Below, piece by piece: positions 1 to 5,444 of a DNA stretch of 22,420 nucleotides. A program made the translations under genes and the position numbers. The notes under the pieces are model-generated. The model searched no databases and was not told the DNA's origin. It was given only the letters and a program-made list of their open reading frames with translations. Every line of letters starts with the position of its first letter. The stretch's first letter is position 1. Source of the stretch: Syntrophomonas sp. UBA5432 (GTDB lineage Bacteria; Bacillota; Syntrophomonadia; Syntrophomonadales; Syntrophomonadaceae); NCBI GenBank assembly GCA_002424365.1, contig DIRQ01000066.1, positions 17,415 to 39,834 on the forward strand, written 5' to 3'.

Positions 1-632
1 ACATTGCTGAAGGAAGAGGGATGCGCCGGGTCAAGCCGCCATTCCGGTTCATGCGGGGGCAGGAAACGGTCGATATCCTCCTGTGGCGGCAGGGTGAGGG
101 GCATCAGACAATGAGAAATAGCAAAGCCGTCAAAATTGACCATCACAGGAATATTGATCTGTTCGGCCACACGGTAGGCCTGTAAAATGGTATTGAACAC
201 CTCCTGATTGGAGGAGCAGTGATATTGAATCCAGCCGGTATCACGTTGAGAAAATGAGTCCTGATGATCGGCCCACAGAGTCCAGGGAGCAAATATACCT
301 CGGTTGACGTTGCACATTACGACCGGCAAACGTCCACCAGAAGCCATATGTAAAACTTCGTGCATATATAGCAGACCGTTGGCTGAAGTAGCTGTGAAAA
401 CGCGGGCGCCTGCAGCGGATGCGGCCACGGCAGCGGCCATGGAGCTATGTTCGCCTTCCACGGGAATGAAACGGGCGTGCAATTCGCCATTTTCAATCAT
501 GTCGGCCAGTGCTTCCATAATACTGGTCTGGGGTGTGATAGGATAACCGGGTACTACGTCCACCCGGGCGCTTTTAACAGCCAGCGCGGCGGCATGGGCA
601 CCGGTATCCATTATAACTTGCGCTGATTTCAT
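1..632 (-). CDS. porA: 2-oxoacid:ferredoxin oxidoreductase, alpha subunit (3'-truncated by window edge)
   Basis: The frame is open from an ATG at 632 to the window edge (210 codons), so the C-terminal part is missing. The protein begins MKSAQVIMDTGAHAAALAVK and then shows the alpha-subunit motif YPITPQTS (about residues 30-37), EGEHSSMAAAVAASAAGA (about 59-76), and DSFSQRDTGWIQY near residue 128. These are hallmarks of the pyrimidine-binding (PP-type) alpha domain of pyruvate/2-oxoacid:ferredoxin oxidoreductases, which interconvert 2-oxoacid plus CoA with acyl-CoA, CO2 and reduced ferredoxin. The start follows the delta-subunit stop by 4 nt, and a GGAGG site lies inside the end of that gene, so the two are probably translationally coupled. 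The TPP-binding beta subunit is expected just beyond the window. Family assignment is firm. Substrate is not: the operon is behind a leucine-type T-box, so a branched-chain 2-oxoacid is as likely as pyruvate. Confidence 0.93.
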   Translation of the reverse strand, partial: MKSAQVIMDTGAHAAALAVKSARVDVVPGYPITPQTSIMEALADMIENGELHARFIPVEGEHSSMAAAVAASAAGARVFTATSANGLLYMHEVLHMASGGRLPVVMCNVNRGIFAPWTLWADHQDSFSQRDTGWIQYHCSSNQEVFNTILQAYRVAEQINIPVMVNFDGFAISHCLMPLTLPPQEDIDRFLPPHEPEWRLDPAHPSSFSN

Positions 633-636
633 ACTG

Positions 637-894
637 CTACTCCTCCTTTTCCATGCTGATTGCGCCGGTGGGGCATTCTGTGGCACATACGCCGCAGCCC
701 TTGCAGTAGCGGTAATCAATCGTTATTTCCTTGCGGTCAATGACCGCTTCCGGACAATATATCCAGCAATTTTGGCATTTATTACATTTCTGAATGTCAA
801 CCACCGGACGATGGGTCCGCCAGGAACCGGTATCACCGCCAACTCCCTTCATTGGCCAGGAAATGGGCCGGTAGGCTTTCGTAACTGATTTCAT
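637..894 (-). CDS. porD: 2-oxoacid:ferredoxin oxidoreductase, delta subunit (2x[4Fe-4S] ferredoxin)
   Basis: An 85-residue protein carries two classic CxxCxxCxxxCP clusters: CNKCQNCWIYCPEA around residues 37-50 and CKGCGVCATECPTG around 64-77. These should ligate two [4Fe-4S] clusters that pass electrons from the TPP/oxoacid site to external ferredoxin. The N-terminal part with the GDTGSWRTHRPVVD segment is typical of stand-alone delta subunits of four-subunit pyruvate or 2-oxoisovalerate:ferredoxin oxidoreductases. The gene lies 39 nt after the gamma subunit and 4 nt before the alpha subunit on the same strand, giving the gamma-delta-alpha order common in archaeal and clostridial four-subunit enzymes. 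The ATG at 894 is preceded by a modest AAAGGAATGG site. Confidence 0.95.
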   Translation of the reverse strand: MKSVTKAYRPISWPMKGVGGDTGSWRTHRPVVDIQKCNKCQNCWIYCPEAVIDRKEITIDYRYCKGCGVCATECPTGAISMEKEE

Positions 895-933
895 TTATTT
901 CCATTCCTTTCACTAATCCAAATGTAAAGTGCG

Positions 934-1476
934 CTATACGCTAATCTGCGTTACGGTATTATAAGCCTTGCCGGCAGCGCCCAGATTACGCTTGCCGTTA
1001 TTACCCGGCCATTTATTCAGGATGGTTTGTTCCATAATATTTTGCGGGATGTTTAGCACCCGGCACACCGCGCCAAACAGCGGGATATTGATAAAGGGCC
1101 CATCGGCGGAAAATAATCCGGCTTCGCGGGCAATAGCGTCTGCGTCCACCTGCCAGGTAGGATGCTTCTCTACAGCTACGGCGTGGGGAGCATTGATGAT
1201 TACGGTGCCGACCTCAGTAATGCCCTCACTAATTGCCGCTTCGGTAAGCTTTTCGCTCATAACTACTACATAGTCCGGCAGCTCGCATTGACTGTGCGCA
1301 TGGATAGTGGTAGGGGACATGCGCACTGCTGCCCGCACCGGCGCTCCGCGGCGTTCCACCCCAAAGAAAGGCAAAGCCTGTCCCTGATGACCGTTTTCCA
1401 GCGCAGCCTGCGCTAACAAGTGAGCCAGGGTAACGGAGCCCTGCCCGCCAAACCCGTTGATTCGTAATTCTAACAT
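934..1476 (-). CDS. porG: 2-oxoacid:ferredoxin oxidoreductase, gamma subunit
   Basis: A 180-residue gamma subunit starting MLELRINGFGGQGSVTLAHL. It has the GxGGQG motif (here GFGGQG, about residues 8-13), the FGVERRGAPVRAAVR segment (about 43-57) and the SEKLTEAAI region typical of the POR/VOR gamma domain. A longer in-frame reading to 1563 exists, but it would translate the T-box terminator and antiterminator. The ATG at 1476 has a GGGGGA ribosome-binding site at good spacing and the family-typical N terminus, so it is preferred. It is the first gene after a T-box leader and starts the gamma-delta-alpha(-beta) operon. Expression should rise when the cognate tRNA (predicted tRNA-Leu) is uncharged. 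The substrate cannot be read from the sequence alone. Confidence 0.93.
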   Translation of the reverse strand: MLELRINGFGGQGSVTLAHLLAQAALENGHQGQALPFFGVERRGAPVRAAVRMSPTTIHAHSQCELPDYVVVMSEKLTEAAISEGITEVGTVIINAPHAVAVEKHPTWQVDADAIAREAGLFSADGPFINIPLFGAVCRVLNIPQNIMEQTILNKWPGNNGKRNLGAAGKAYNTVTQISV

Positions 1477-1504
1477 ATCGTTCCCCCATTCTTCTATGCT
1501 AAAA

Positions 1505-1792
1505 AAATAAACCCTTCGCTCAGAACTCTGAGACGAAGGGATTAATTCCGCGGTACCACTCAACTTAACGGCTAATGCCGTTCACTCCATTAGGATGCGG
1601 GATCTTCAAGACCCGATATCCCCTTCCTTTTAACGGTTTGAATTTCCGTCCGAGCCTACTTTCTAAAAGATTTCGGTCGGCAACTCCAGAGTGAGTTCTG
1701 CTTGCCTCTTCGACCGCCTCACACCAACCAGCAGCTCTCTATAACCCGAGGATCAGCTTACTATTCCCTGTCATCGTCATTTTTTGTATATT
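1505..1792 (-). promoter_or_regulatory. T-box leader, predicted leucine (CUC) specifier
   Basis: Transcribed leftwards from the promoter at 1799-1827. Features in order on the - strand: the Stem I start (GATGACAGGGAATAG); the AGAGAG plus GGTTGGTG distal Stem I motifs (about 1722-1742); the specifier loop GAA-CTC-ACTCTGGAG with the CTC triplet at 1693-1695; the T-box sequence AGTGGTACCGCGG at 1548-1560; and an intrinsic terminator (stem 1512-1540 with a T-rich tail to about 1501). Aligned to the serine T-box in the same window (GAA-TCC-ACCCTGGAT), the specifier is CTC, leucine. The T-box base after UGG is U, which pairs with A73 of the tRNA acceptor end; tRNA-Leu carries A73. T-box identity is near certain; the amino-acid assignment is strong inference. 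Confidence 0.93.
1512..1540 (-). terminator. T-box-controlled intrinsic terminator of the oxidoreductase operon
   Basis: On the - strand, CCCTTCG and CGAAGGG form the base of the stem, with TCTCAGA/CTGAG continuing it. A run of T residues interrupted by A follows (1501-1511). It lies directly after the T-box sequence, which can pair with upstream leader bases to form the competing antiterminator when uncharged tRNA is bound. Confidence 0.9.
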
Positions 1793-1798
1793 GCATCT

Positions 1799-1827
1799 AT
1801 TATAATGACCCGCTGTTTTTCTGTCAA
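1799..1827 (-). promoter_or_regulatory. Sigma-A promoter of the T-box/oxidoreductase operon
   Basis: A perfect -35 TTGACA (1822-1827), a 17-nt spacer and a perfect -10 TATAAT (1799-1804) on the - strand. Transcription should start near 1792, at the beginning of the T-box leader. The full consensus match implies that control rests mainly on attenuation by the T-box rather than on initiation. Confidence 0.88.
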
Positions 1828-1946
1828 CATTTTCTGCCATGCCTTAAGCTGTGACGACCTTGTAAAAAATATTTTTGTTTCCCGTTTTTTCGCAAAGATG
1901 AACCCCCGATTTTTTTCTAATACTATTACCTGCTATTTGCGACTAT

Positions 1947-1967
1947 TTCGGCTACGCCAGGGCTACT
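1947..1967 (+). repeat. Left copy of a direct repeat flanking the CoA-transferase gene
   Basis: A 21-nt sequence beginning TTCGGCTAC and ending CCAGGGCTACT. It matches 3714-3734 at 20 of 21 positions (a G here, a T there, at position 10). It sits 26 nt beyond the stop of the CoA-transferase gene. Function is unknown; it could be a remnant of an insertion or a dispersed intergenic repeat. Confidence 0.75.
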
Positions 1968-1992
1968 TGATGTCCTTTTCTACAGCTACCCG

Positions 1993-3141
1993 CTATTTAC
2001 CTAAAATAAATTTGGGGATTTCATCCTGGTTCTGCCCAAGTGTTGGTGCCGGGCGGGGTTTTCCCGGAGTTTTGGAGAATTTAATAGCAGTTCCTCTAAT
2101 TTTTAACTTAGACATAGTTTTGGAATGCGGTAGATCGATTTCCGTGATCGTCTCCCTAAAAAGCAGGTGTGGATCATTCATTACTTCCTCAACTGTCTGA
2201 ACTCTTCCACAAGGAACTCCATTTTTATTCAATAGTTCTTCAAGTTCTTTGAGGTTGTCAAACGAGTCAACCCACTCATGGATTATCGGAATCAATTCTT
2301 TTTGATTTATCGAACGGTCGTTAACAGTGCTAAACCTGGGGTCATTTTCCAAGTCTGGTCTTCCCATCAAGGTAGTCAGGATATTCCACAGCTTAGGATT
2401 CAGTGCTGCGATCATTATTCCATTACCCTTCGTGCCGAATATTCCATAAGGCGTTAACGCTAGGTTGTGGTTGCCATTCCTGTTAACTTCCCCACCGGCA
2501 GATGCAATTTCCAAAAGATCAACCGCGGCGGTCATGCAATCTAGCAGAGAAACATCTATATGCTGTCCTTCCCCGCTACGTTCACGATAGAACAGTGCGG
2601 CGGAAATGGCACCGAAAGCATGATATGCCGTGATGTAATCGGCTACTGCCGGGCCGCACCTCATAGGAGGCCCATCAGCATTGCCGGTCATGCTCATCAC
2701 TCCGCTTAGAGCCTGGGCAATTAGGTCATATCCCGGCTTGCTTTTATACGGACCAGTTTGCCCATAAGCGGAAACCGAACACATGATAATAGAAGGATTT
2801 AATTTTATGAGATCACCGTAGCCTAAACCTACCCTATCCATTACTCCCGGGCTAAACGCTTCAACAACAACATCCGCTGTTTGGACTAATTTTCTAATAA
2901 TCTCAAGATCAACTTCTTTTTTAAAATCAAGCACAATTGACTTCTTACCCCGATTGGCCTGGATGAACAAGGTACTCATTCCGTCGAGTTGCAATGGCCA
3001 AGCACGTGCATCGTCACCTAATCCCGGTCTTTCCACCTTTATCACTTCAGCTCCGAAGTCTGCCATCATAGCAGTAGCCTGAGGCCCGGCAAGGTTGTTG
3101 GTAAAATCAAGTACCCTTACTCCATCGAATATATTGCTCAT
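1993..3141 (-). CDS. Family III CoA-transferase (CaiB/BaiF/formyl-CoA transferase family)
   Basis: A 382-residue protein starting MSNIFDGVRVLDFTNNLAGP, with the family III N-terminal pattern (VRVLDFT...AGP...ADFGAEVIKVERPG, residues 8-40), the KKSIVLDFKK motif (66-75), and the SAYGQTGPYKSKPGYDL segment (124-140). Asp168 in GPAVADYI is the probable catalytic aspartate, close to Asp169 of formyl-CoA transferase. Family members move CoA between carboxylic acids through an Asp-anhydride intermediate. The acid pair here is unknown. The ATG at 3141 has a strong AGGAGG site. The gene stands alone, is flanked by near-identical 21-nt direct repeats (1947-1967 and 3714-3734), and lies upstream of the T-box/oxidoreductase operon. 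Activation of a branched fatty acid for that enzyme is possible but unproven. Confidence 0.93.
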   Translation of the reverse strand: MSNIFDGVRVLDFTNNLAGPQATAMMADFGAEVIKVERPGLGDDARAWPLQLDGMSTLFIQANRGKKSIVLDFKKEVDLEIIRKLVQTADVVVEAFSPGVMDRVGLGYGDLIKLNPSIIMCSVSAYGQTGPYKSKPGYDLIAQALSGVMSMTGNADGPPMRCGPAVADYITAYHAFGAISAALFYRERSGEGQHIDVSLLDCMTAAVDLLEIASAGGEVNRNGNHNLALTPYGIFGTKGNGIMIAALNPKLWNILTTLMGRPDLENDPRFSTVNDRSINQKELIPIIHEWVDSFDNLKELEELLNKNGVPCGRVQTVEEVMNDPHLLFRETITEIDLPHSKTMSKLKIRGTAIKFSKTPGKPRPAPTLGQNQDEIPKFILGK

Positions 3142-3767
3142 TTTTGATTACCTCCTAATATAAATTAATTGATTAATGGTACGTAGATTTTCTATAATCC
3201 ATCTAAAATAAGAGGTACCAATACCCCAAGGTTAACCTTATCACTAGCTATAGTACAACTATTGCCGAGAACGCAATTGCCGGATCAATATATATAATGA
3301 GACTTTTGCATTATTAATTAAGACCGAAAATACTGAGATTGGTTTTAATTGCACAGAAAAAGGACTTTACCCCTATTTAGTCTAGTTAAAAACAAGATTA
3401 CTTGTCAATTCTACAAAATGTACATTAATTTACCATAATTACTATTGTAAATGTATTTAGCCTATCAATCCACAAAAACAGGTTTTAAATCCGATTAATC
3501 TTTTAATATGTTTATTATCTCACATCACTATAACTGCATCGTATTAATGCCCTTTTACGTTAAATTAGTGGAAAAAAATAGATCTCAAGCTCCACCTGAA
3601 ACCCACTGGACTACTTATTAAATCATCATTTAATTAATCAATTCTTTCTACAAGTGTCTCGACTACACCGAGGCCTTTGTGTTCTTTTCCTGGCAGAAAC
3701 ACGGGTGTCTAACTTCGGCTACTCCAGGGCTACTCCCGTCCTGCCATTTGTAAAAAATATCAAAAAA
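3142..3767. other. AT-rich intergenic region upstream of the CoA-transferase
   Basis: About 620 bp with no convincing coding frame on either strand. It is markedly AT-rich from about 3290 to 3660. Near the gene lies the AGGAGG ribosome-binding site (just right of 3142). Several imperfect palindromes are visible, for example TTTAC...GTAAA around 3431-3454, which could be operator sites. A TTGACA on the - strand (about 3402-3407) has no good -10 at standard spacing, so I do not call a promoter. The distal end holds the right copy of the direct repeat inside a larger imperfect stem (TGGCAG and ACGGG pairing with CCCGT and CTGCCA, about 3691-3746). Confidence 0.6.
3714..3734 (+). repeat. Right copy of the direct repeat flanking the CoA-transferase gene
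   Basis: Matches 1947-1967 at 20 of 21 positions. It lies in the loop of an imperfect inverted repeat, 34 nt from the terminator stem of tRNA-Ser(GGA). The two copies bracket about 1.77 kb containing only the CoA-transferase gene and its AT-rich upstream region. Confidence 0.75.
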
Positions 3768-3793
3768 GGGTTTCAGCACAAAGCCTGAAACCC
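3768..3793 (-). terminator. Intrinsic terminator after tRNA-Ser(GGA)
   Basis: On the - strand GGGTTTCAG and CTGAAACCC pair (9 bp, 8-nt loop), followed by TTTTTT. It is placed about 60 nt after the 3' end of the tRNA-Ser(GGA) gene and ends that transcript. Confidence 0.88.
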
Positions 3794-3855
3794 CTTGGTA
3801 ATTCTTTAATGGCACCCTGCGGGCACACTGATGTTCACTTCGTTCACTAATAAAG

Positions 3856-3950
3856 TGGCGGAGAGGGCGGGATTCGAACCCGCGAGACAGGTATTAGCCG
3901 CCTACTCGATTTCCAATCGAGCGCCTTCAGCCAAACTCAGCCACCTCTCC
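3856..3950 (-). tRNA. tRNA-Ser(GGA), decoding UCC/UCU
   Basis: A full class II tRNA with acceptor 5' GGAGAGG paired to CCTCTCC, discriminator G73 and an encoded CCA. The anticodon arm is CTCGA-TTGGAAA-TCGAG, giving anticodon GGA. It has the long variable arm expected of serine tRNAs and T-loop TTCGAAT. This is the isoacceptor expected to read the UCC specifier of the serine T-box at about 9565-9814. Its G73 matches the C in the T-box of that leader. Confidence 0.97.
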
Positions 3951-4011
3951 GCGTTGCTTATTCAGTTGGCCAGCTTGTTATTTGGTTAGGTTTCAAGCTG
4001 ACAGCTTTTAT

Positions 4012-4040
4012 ATTTTACCTTATAAACCGCTTTCTCGCAA
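4012..4040 (-). promoter_or_regulatory. Probable sigma-A promoter for tRNA-Ser(GGA)
   Basis: On the - strand: TTGCGA (4035-4040), a 17-nt spacer, and TAAAAT (4012-4017), about 62 nt before the tRNA. Both boxes are near consensus. This would give the tRNA its own transcript, ended by the terminator at 3768-3793. Confidence 0.6.
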
Positions 4041-4126
4041 GCATCCCCATAGATTTTCTAACTCCGTTCCGCTTTAACCCCGTTATAATAAATAACCTGC
4101 TTGGGAGCAGAATTCCGTGTTTTTTA

Positions 4127-4200
4127 ATGGCGGAGAGAGTGGGACGCGTGCCCCGAAGGGGTATTCGCAACCCCGGAGCCGGGCGACGTGGGTCCATATA
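4127..4200 (-). pseudogene. Degenerate tRNA-Ser 3' end fragment plus GC-rich hairpins
   Basis: The block at 4127-4144 is identical to the 3' end of tRNA-Ser(CGA) at 4239-4256: on the - strand TCCCACTCTCTCCGCCAT, including the CCA. The sequence on the gene-body side is unrelated to the tRNA. It is GC-rich and can fold (CCCC-GAA-GGGG, and GGGGT-TGCGAAT-ACCCC, which resembles a T-arm). No anticodon arm or 5' acceptor strand can be found, so this is a remnant or partial duplication, not a working tRNA. Confidence 0.6.
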
Positions 4201-4224
4201 AAAAGCTCTACCTTTCGGCAGAGC
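4198..4224 (-). terminator. Intrinsic terminator after tRNA-Ser(CGA)
   Basis: On the - strand GCTCTGCC-GAAA-GGTAGAGC (8 bp with one G-U pair, GNRA tetraloop) is followed by TTTTTATA. It starts 16 nt after the CCA end of tRNA-Ser(CGA). Confidence 0.87.
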
Positions 4225-4239
4225 ATCTGGTTTTCTATA

Positions 4240-4334
4240 TGGCGGAGAGAGTGGGATTCGAACCCACGGAGCCGCTACAAACGGCTCACACGATTTCGAG
4301 TCGTGCGCTTTCAACCGGACTCAGCCATCTCTCC
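4240..4334 (-). tRNA. tRNA-Ser(CGA), decoding UCG
   Basis: Class II tRNA with acceptor 5' GGAGAGA paired to TCTCTCC, G73 and encoded CCA. The anticodon arm is CACGA-CTCGAAA-TCGTG, giving anticodon CGA. It has a long variable arm with GAGCCG/CGGCTC pairing and T-arm GTGGG-TTCGAAT-CCCAC. It lies 48 nt downstream of tadA on the same strand and is followed by a strong terminator, so it may be co-transcribed with tadA; no separate strong promoter is obvious. Confidence 0.97.
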
Positions 4335-4382
4335 ATTTTTATTTAAGTATTCGCAGCCCTATGTCCGCACACACTTAAAAAT

Positions 4383-4835
4383 TTATCTCCTTTTGCTATC
4401 AAAAAACTCCTTCAGTATCTGTCCGCTCTCTTCGGCCAGTACGCCAGATTTCACTATTACCCGATGGTTAAATGCCGGATGGTCTAGAAGGTCTACCACC
4501 GAACCTGCCGCCCCCGCCCGGGGATCATAAGCTCCAAAAACCAGGTTTCCTAATCGAGCCTGGACCATGGCTCCAGCACACATGGAGCAGGGCTCAAGGG
4601 TGACATACATGGTAGCATCGGATAGCCGCCAATGACCAACCTTTTTAGCTGCTCTTTGTAAAACCAGTATTTCAGCGTGGGCGGTAGCATCGCCCCGCAT
4701 TTCTTTCTCATTGCGACCTTGAGCAACTATTTCCCCTTTTACAACTACTATCGCCCCTACGGGGATTTCCCCATTTTCCCCAGCTTCCTTGGCCAGGCTA
4801 AGGGCTATTTTCATATAGTCTTCATGGTTCTTCAT
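4383..4835 (-). CDS. tadA: tRNA-specific adenosine-34 deaminase
   Basis: A 150-residue zinc deaminase. The catalytic HAE motif is residues 53-55 (ATAHAEIL) and the zinc-binding PCSMC is residues 82-86, followed by AGAMVQARL and the FGAYDPRAGAAGS loop typical of TadA. It converts A34 to inosine in tRNA-Arg(ACG), which is encoded about 230 bp upstream on the same strand. The length is close to family norm. ATG at 4835 follows an AAGGGGA site, and a strong sigma-A promoter lies 29 nt upstream. In Bacillus, tadA also sits in the serS-to-dnaX neighbourhood; here no dnaX or SRP RNA follows within the window. Confidence 0.97.
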   Translation of the reverse strand: MKNHEDYMKIALSLAKEAGENGEIPVGAIVVVKGEIVAQGRNEKEMRGDATAHAEILVLQRAAKKVGHWRLSDATMYVTLEPCSMCAGAMVQARLGNLVFGAYDPRAGAAGSVVDLLDHPAFNHRVIVKSGVLAEESGQILKEFFDSKRR

Positions 4836-4863
4836 TGTTGTATCCCCTTAACCTGCAATTAAG

Positions 4864-4892
4864 ATTGTAGGATATAGCCCAAATGGTGTCAA
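4864..4892 (-). promoter_or_regulatory. Sigma-A promoter of tadA
   Basis: On the - strand TTGACA (4887-4892), a 17-nt spacer, TACAAT (4864-4869). It is placed after the terminator of the tRNA cluster and 29 nt before the tadA start. Confidence 0.85.
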
Positions 4893-4928
4893 GAATGGCT
4901 ATCATCTCTTTCATAAATATAAAAATAA

Positions 4929-4950
4929 ATCCCACAATTGCTTGTGGGAT
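4929..4950 (-). terminator. Intrinsic terminator of the Ser/Arg tRNA cluster
   Basis: A perfect 9-bp stem ATCCCACAA/TTGTGGGAT with a 4-nt loop, followed on the - strand by TTATTTTTATATTT. It lies 13 nt after the CCA end of tRNA-Arg(CCT), the last tRNA of the cluster. Confidence 0.9.
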
Positions 4951-4963
4951 ATAGTTGTTATAA

Positions 4964-5040
4964 TGGTGCGCCCGGAGGGACTCGAACCCCCGGCCCACGG
5001 TTTAGGAAACCGTTGCTCTATCCTACTGAGCCACGGGCGC
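4964..5040 (-). tRNA. tRNA-Arg(CCT), decoding AGG
   Basis: A 77-nt tRNA with acceptor GCGCCCG/CGGGCGC, discriminator A73 and encoded CCA. The anticodon arm is ACGGT-TTCCTAA-ACCGT, giving CCT. T-loop TTCGAGT. It is the fourth and last gene of the tRNA cluster transcribed leftwards from the promoter at 5395-5423. Confidence 0.96.
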
Positions 5041-5068
5041 AAATAGGATACTTCGGTATTTAATTTAA

Positions 5069-5145
<77 letters not shown>

Positions 5146-5148
5146 ACA

Positions 5149-5242
5149 TGGCGGAGAGAGAGGGATTCGAACCCTCGAAGCAGCTATTAACCGCTTACTC
5201 GCTTAGCAGGCGAGCGCCTTCAGCCATCTCGGCCATCTCTCC
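5149..5242 (-). tRNA. tRNA-Ser(GCT), decoding AGC/AGU
   Basis: Class II tRNA with acceptor GGAGAGA/TCTCTCC, G73 and encoded CCA. The anticodon arm is CTCGC-CTGCTAA-GCGAG, giving GCT. It has a long variable arm and T-arm GAGGG-TTCGAAT-CCCTC. Only 3 nt separate it from tRNA-Arg(ACG), so the two are surely processed from one precursor. Confidence 0.97.
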
Positions 5243-5266
5243 AATTTATTAATTATTAATTTTTAA

Positions 5267-5356
5267 TGGCGGAGGAGGTGGGATTCGAACCCACGGAACC
5301 CGCAAAGGTTCAACGGTTTTCAAGACCGCCTCCTTCAACCGCTCGGACACCCCTCC
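5267..5356 (-). tRNA. tRNA-Ser(TGA), decoding UCA (UCN)
   Basis: Class II tRNA with acceptor GGAGGGG paired to CTCCTCC (one G-U), G73 and encoded CCA. The anticodon arm is GCGGT-CTTGAAA-ACCGT, giving TGA. It is the first gene of the cluster, 39 nt after the -10 box of a strong promoter and 88 nt after the serS stop. Confidence 0.96.
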
Positions 5357-5394
5357 ACACCGAAGGATGCATGAATCTCGTCAATGCAAGTGAA

Positions 5395-5423
5395 AGTATA
5401 TCACAGGCATAAGGCAATGTCAA
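5395..5423 (-). promoter_or_regulatory. Sigma-A promoter of the Ser/Arg tRNA cluster
   Basis: On the - strand TTGACA (5418-5423), a 17-nt spacer, TATACT (5395-5400). It lies between serS and tRNA-Ser(TGA). A small GGGC-GTAA-GCCC hairpin just upstream (about 5426-5437) lacks a T-run and is not a convincing serS terminator, so read-through from serS could also feed the tRNA cluster. Confidence 0.85.
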
Positions 5424-5444
5424 TACGGGCTTACGCCCTGTTGT

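Noticed and set aside
304..546. Open frame on the + strand at the left edge
   Set aside because: It is antisense to the porA reading frame, which has clear POR alpha motifs.
1477..1563. In-frame N-terminal extension of the gamma subunit
   Set aside because: It would translate the T-box antiterminator/terminator region; the ATG at 1476 has the ribosome-binding site and the family N terminus.
1828..1992. Terminator for the CoA-transferase gene
   Set aside because: T-rich and A-rich runs are present but I found no stable stem before them.
3201..3420. Sigma-54 or sigma-A promoter for the CoA-transferase
   Set aside because: No GG-N10-GC pair of the sigma-54 type; the TTGACA near 3402 lacks a -10 at proper spacing.
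4015..4530. Overlapping open frames of about 100-137 residues on both strands
   Set aside because: They are translations of tRNA-Ser(CGA), its duplicated fragment and the tadA antisense strand (WRREWDSNPRSR is a typical antisense-tRNA artefact).
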